Shown here: positions 38,690 to 39,957 of the stretch, piece by piece
Numbering within the stretch: the stretch's first letter is position 1
Layout of the letters: every line of letters starts with the position of its first letter
Source of the DNA: Chloroflexota bacterium
GTDB taxonomy: Bacteria; Chloroflexota; Dehalococcoidia; Lucifugimonadales; G022566795
Length of the DNA stretch: 39,957 nt
Reading direction: 5' to 3'
NCBI GenBank assembly: GCA_022566795.1
Contig: JADFIF010000009.1
Span: 1-39,957 of the forward strand
The notes under the pieces: model-generated
The model's database searches: none
Seen by the model: the letters and a program-made list of their open reading frames with translations, nothing else
What the model was told of the DNA's origin: nothing
Position numbers and translations under genes: made by a program

Positions 38690-39457
38690 TCAGGGATCCG
38701 CCGGCTCGAAGCCGTGGCTGCGGAATATCGCCTGGGCGGTGTCGCCGGTCAAGTAGGCCAAGAACTTAGCCGCGAGGGCCTGGCTCTCCGACCGCTCAAC
38801 GATGGCTGCAGGGTAGATTATCGGCGAGTGGCTGTCGGGGGGCACGATGTCGTAGATCTCCACGCCGTCGGCGGTGACGGCGTCGGTGCGGTAGACTACC
38901 GCCGCGTCGGCATTGCCCGTTTCGACGTAGGTGAGCGTCGCACGGACGTCCGACCCCTTTATCAGCTTCTCCGAAATGTCGTCCCAAATGCCCAAGCTCT
39001 TCAGCGACTCCCGTGCGTAACGACCCGCCGGCGCCAGATCAGGGTCCGCCACGGCAACTCGCTCTACACCCGGCTCCAGAAGGACTCGCAGGGACTCCGC
39101 AAGCAGATCGGGCCTCGTTACCAGCACGAGCTCGTTGCGGAGGATCGGCTCGGGCGCGGAGCTTAGGAGCCCGTCTTGCTCCAGCAAGTCCATCGGAAAG
39201 ACCCCGGCCGCGATGAACACATCGGCCGGTGCGCCCCTGACGATCTGCTGAGCCAGAAGCTGCGAGCCTCCGAAACTGACGGCTACCTGGGCGCCGGACT
39301 CCCTCTCGAACGCTGGTCCGATTTCGGCGAGCGAGTCGGTGAGGCTGGTGGCGGCGAACACGAGAAGCTCGTCGTCGGACCCGCCCGCGCATCCGAGCAA
39401 GCCGCCGAGAAACACCGCCGGCACGAGAAGCCACCTGGCCAACGAGAACTGCATCAT
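38690..39457 (-). CDS. modA: Molybdate ABC transporter substrate-binding lipoprotein
   Basis: Lipobox LLGCAG; LLVFAATSLTDSLAEIGPAFERESGAQVAVSFGGSQLLAQQIVRGAPADVFIAA. Confidence 0.95.
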   Translation of the reverse strand: MMQFSLARWLLVPAVFLGGLLGCAGGSDDELLVFAATSLTDSLAEIGPAFERESGAQVAVSFGGSQLLAQQIVRGAPADVFIAAGVFPMDLLEQDGLLSSAPEPILRNELVLVTRPDLLAESLRVLLEPGVERVAVADPDLAPAGRYARESLKSLGIWDDISEKLIKGSDVRATLTYVETGNADAAVVYRTDAVTADGVEIYDIVPPDSHSPIIYPAAIVERSESQALAAKFLAYLTGDTAQAIFRSHGFEPADP

Positions 39458-39472
39458 TCCACCACAGAAGAG

Positions 39473-39957
39473 TCAGGCAGCGCCCCGGACCGGAGTGGCC
39501 TGACTGATCCTCTCACCGGTCGCCAGGGCAGCGAACATGCCCACGAAGACCGCAATGGCGCCAACGTAAAATGCCCATGCCAAGGAGCCGGCCAGATCGC
39601 TGATCCAGCCGCTGACCAGCGGGGCCACGAAGGCGCTGGAGATCCCCACCGTGTTCATCGCCCCCATCGCCGTGCCCATCCCCACACGACCGGAGGACAC
39701 CGTCACGTCTCCTGCCCACGCGACGAGGACCGGGTTCCACGCCAGTGCGCCGAAAAAGCCGTACAGCCCAAGGGTGGCCAGGGCAAGCCGGGTCGAATCG
39801 AACTGAGGCACCAGCCAGAGCAAAACAGCGGACGCGCCGAACATCCACAGCGTCAGCCGCTTGCGGCCCATTCTGTCGGACATGCGGCCCCAGGCCAGCG
39901 CTCCGGCCAGCGAGGTCAGCGCAACCAGCGCCACGTACACACCCGAACGCGTGACCG
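39473..39957 (-). CDS. MFS transporter, C-terminal part, truncated by the right window edge
   Basis: VTRSGVYVALVALTSLAGALAWGRMSDRMGRKRLTLWMFG...; frame is open to the window end. Confidence 0.8.
   Translation of the reverse strand, partial: VTRSGVYVALVALTSLAGALAWGRMSDRMGRKRLTLWMFGASAVLLWLVPQFDSTRLALATLGLYGFFGALAWNPVLVAWAGDVTVSSGRVGMGTAMGAMNTVGISSAFVAPLVSGWISDLAGSLAWAFYVGAIAVFVGMFAALATGERISQATPVRGAA

Overview
The window is about 40 kb of dense, GC-rich bacterial chromosome. Gene content suggests an uncultivated Chloroflexota (Dehalococcoidia/SAR202-like) genome; that assignment is inference only. Most of it is housekeeping: aldo/keto reductase, ComB-like phosphatase, ispH, an aminotransferase, a SIS-domain protein, nadE, a HAD hydrolase, an amidohydrolase, an LLM-class oxidoreductase, the glycine cleavage operon gcvT-gcvH-gcvPA-gcvPB, trmI, an HD-domain protein, a MidA-type methyltransferase, citrate synthase, rex, the complete F0F1 ATP synthase operon on the minus strand, a bifunctional nuclease, DUF951, pyrF, sfsA, an endonuclease III-like protein and modABC. 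The strongest non-routine signal is at 18767-19225. A peroxiredoxin gene there is split in the ORF track by an in-frame TGA that falls exactly at the expected peroxidatic cysteine (FTGG-U-TxxVSSF). An 8-bp plus 7-bp nested hairpin of the bacterial SECIS type starts 10 nt after the TGA, and the protein contains no cysteine at all. This is best explained as a selenocysteine peroxiredoxin with Sec as its only redox residue. Other signals: a Rex-type operator overlapping the -10 of the ATP synthase operon promoter, with rex itself encoded in the window; a nested multi-hairpin element directly after rex; a dispersed repeat in the atp intergenic gaps; a second GC-rich repeat family; decayed oxidoreductase remnants before ispH; and a degenerate Nudix-like domain fused to an APH-type kinase.
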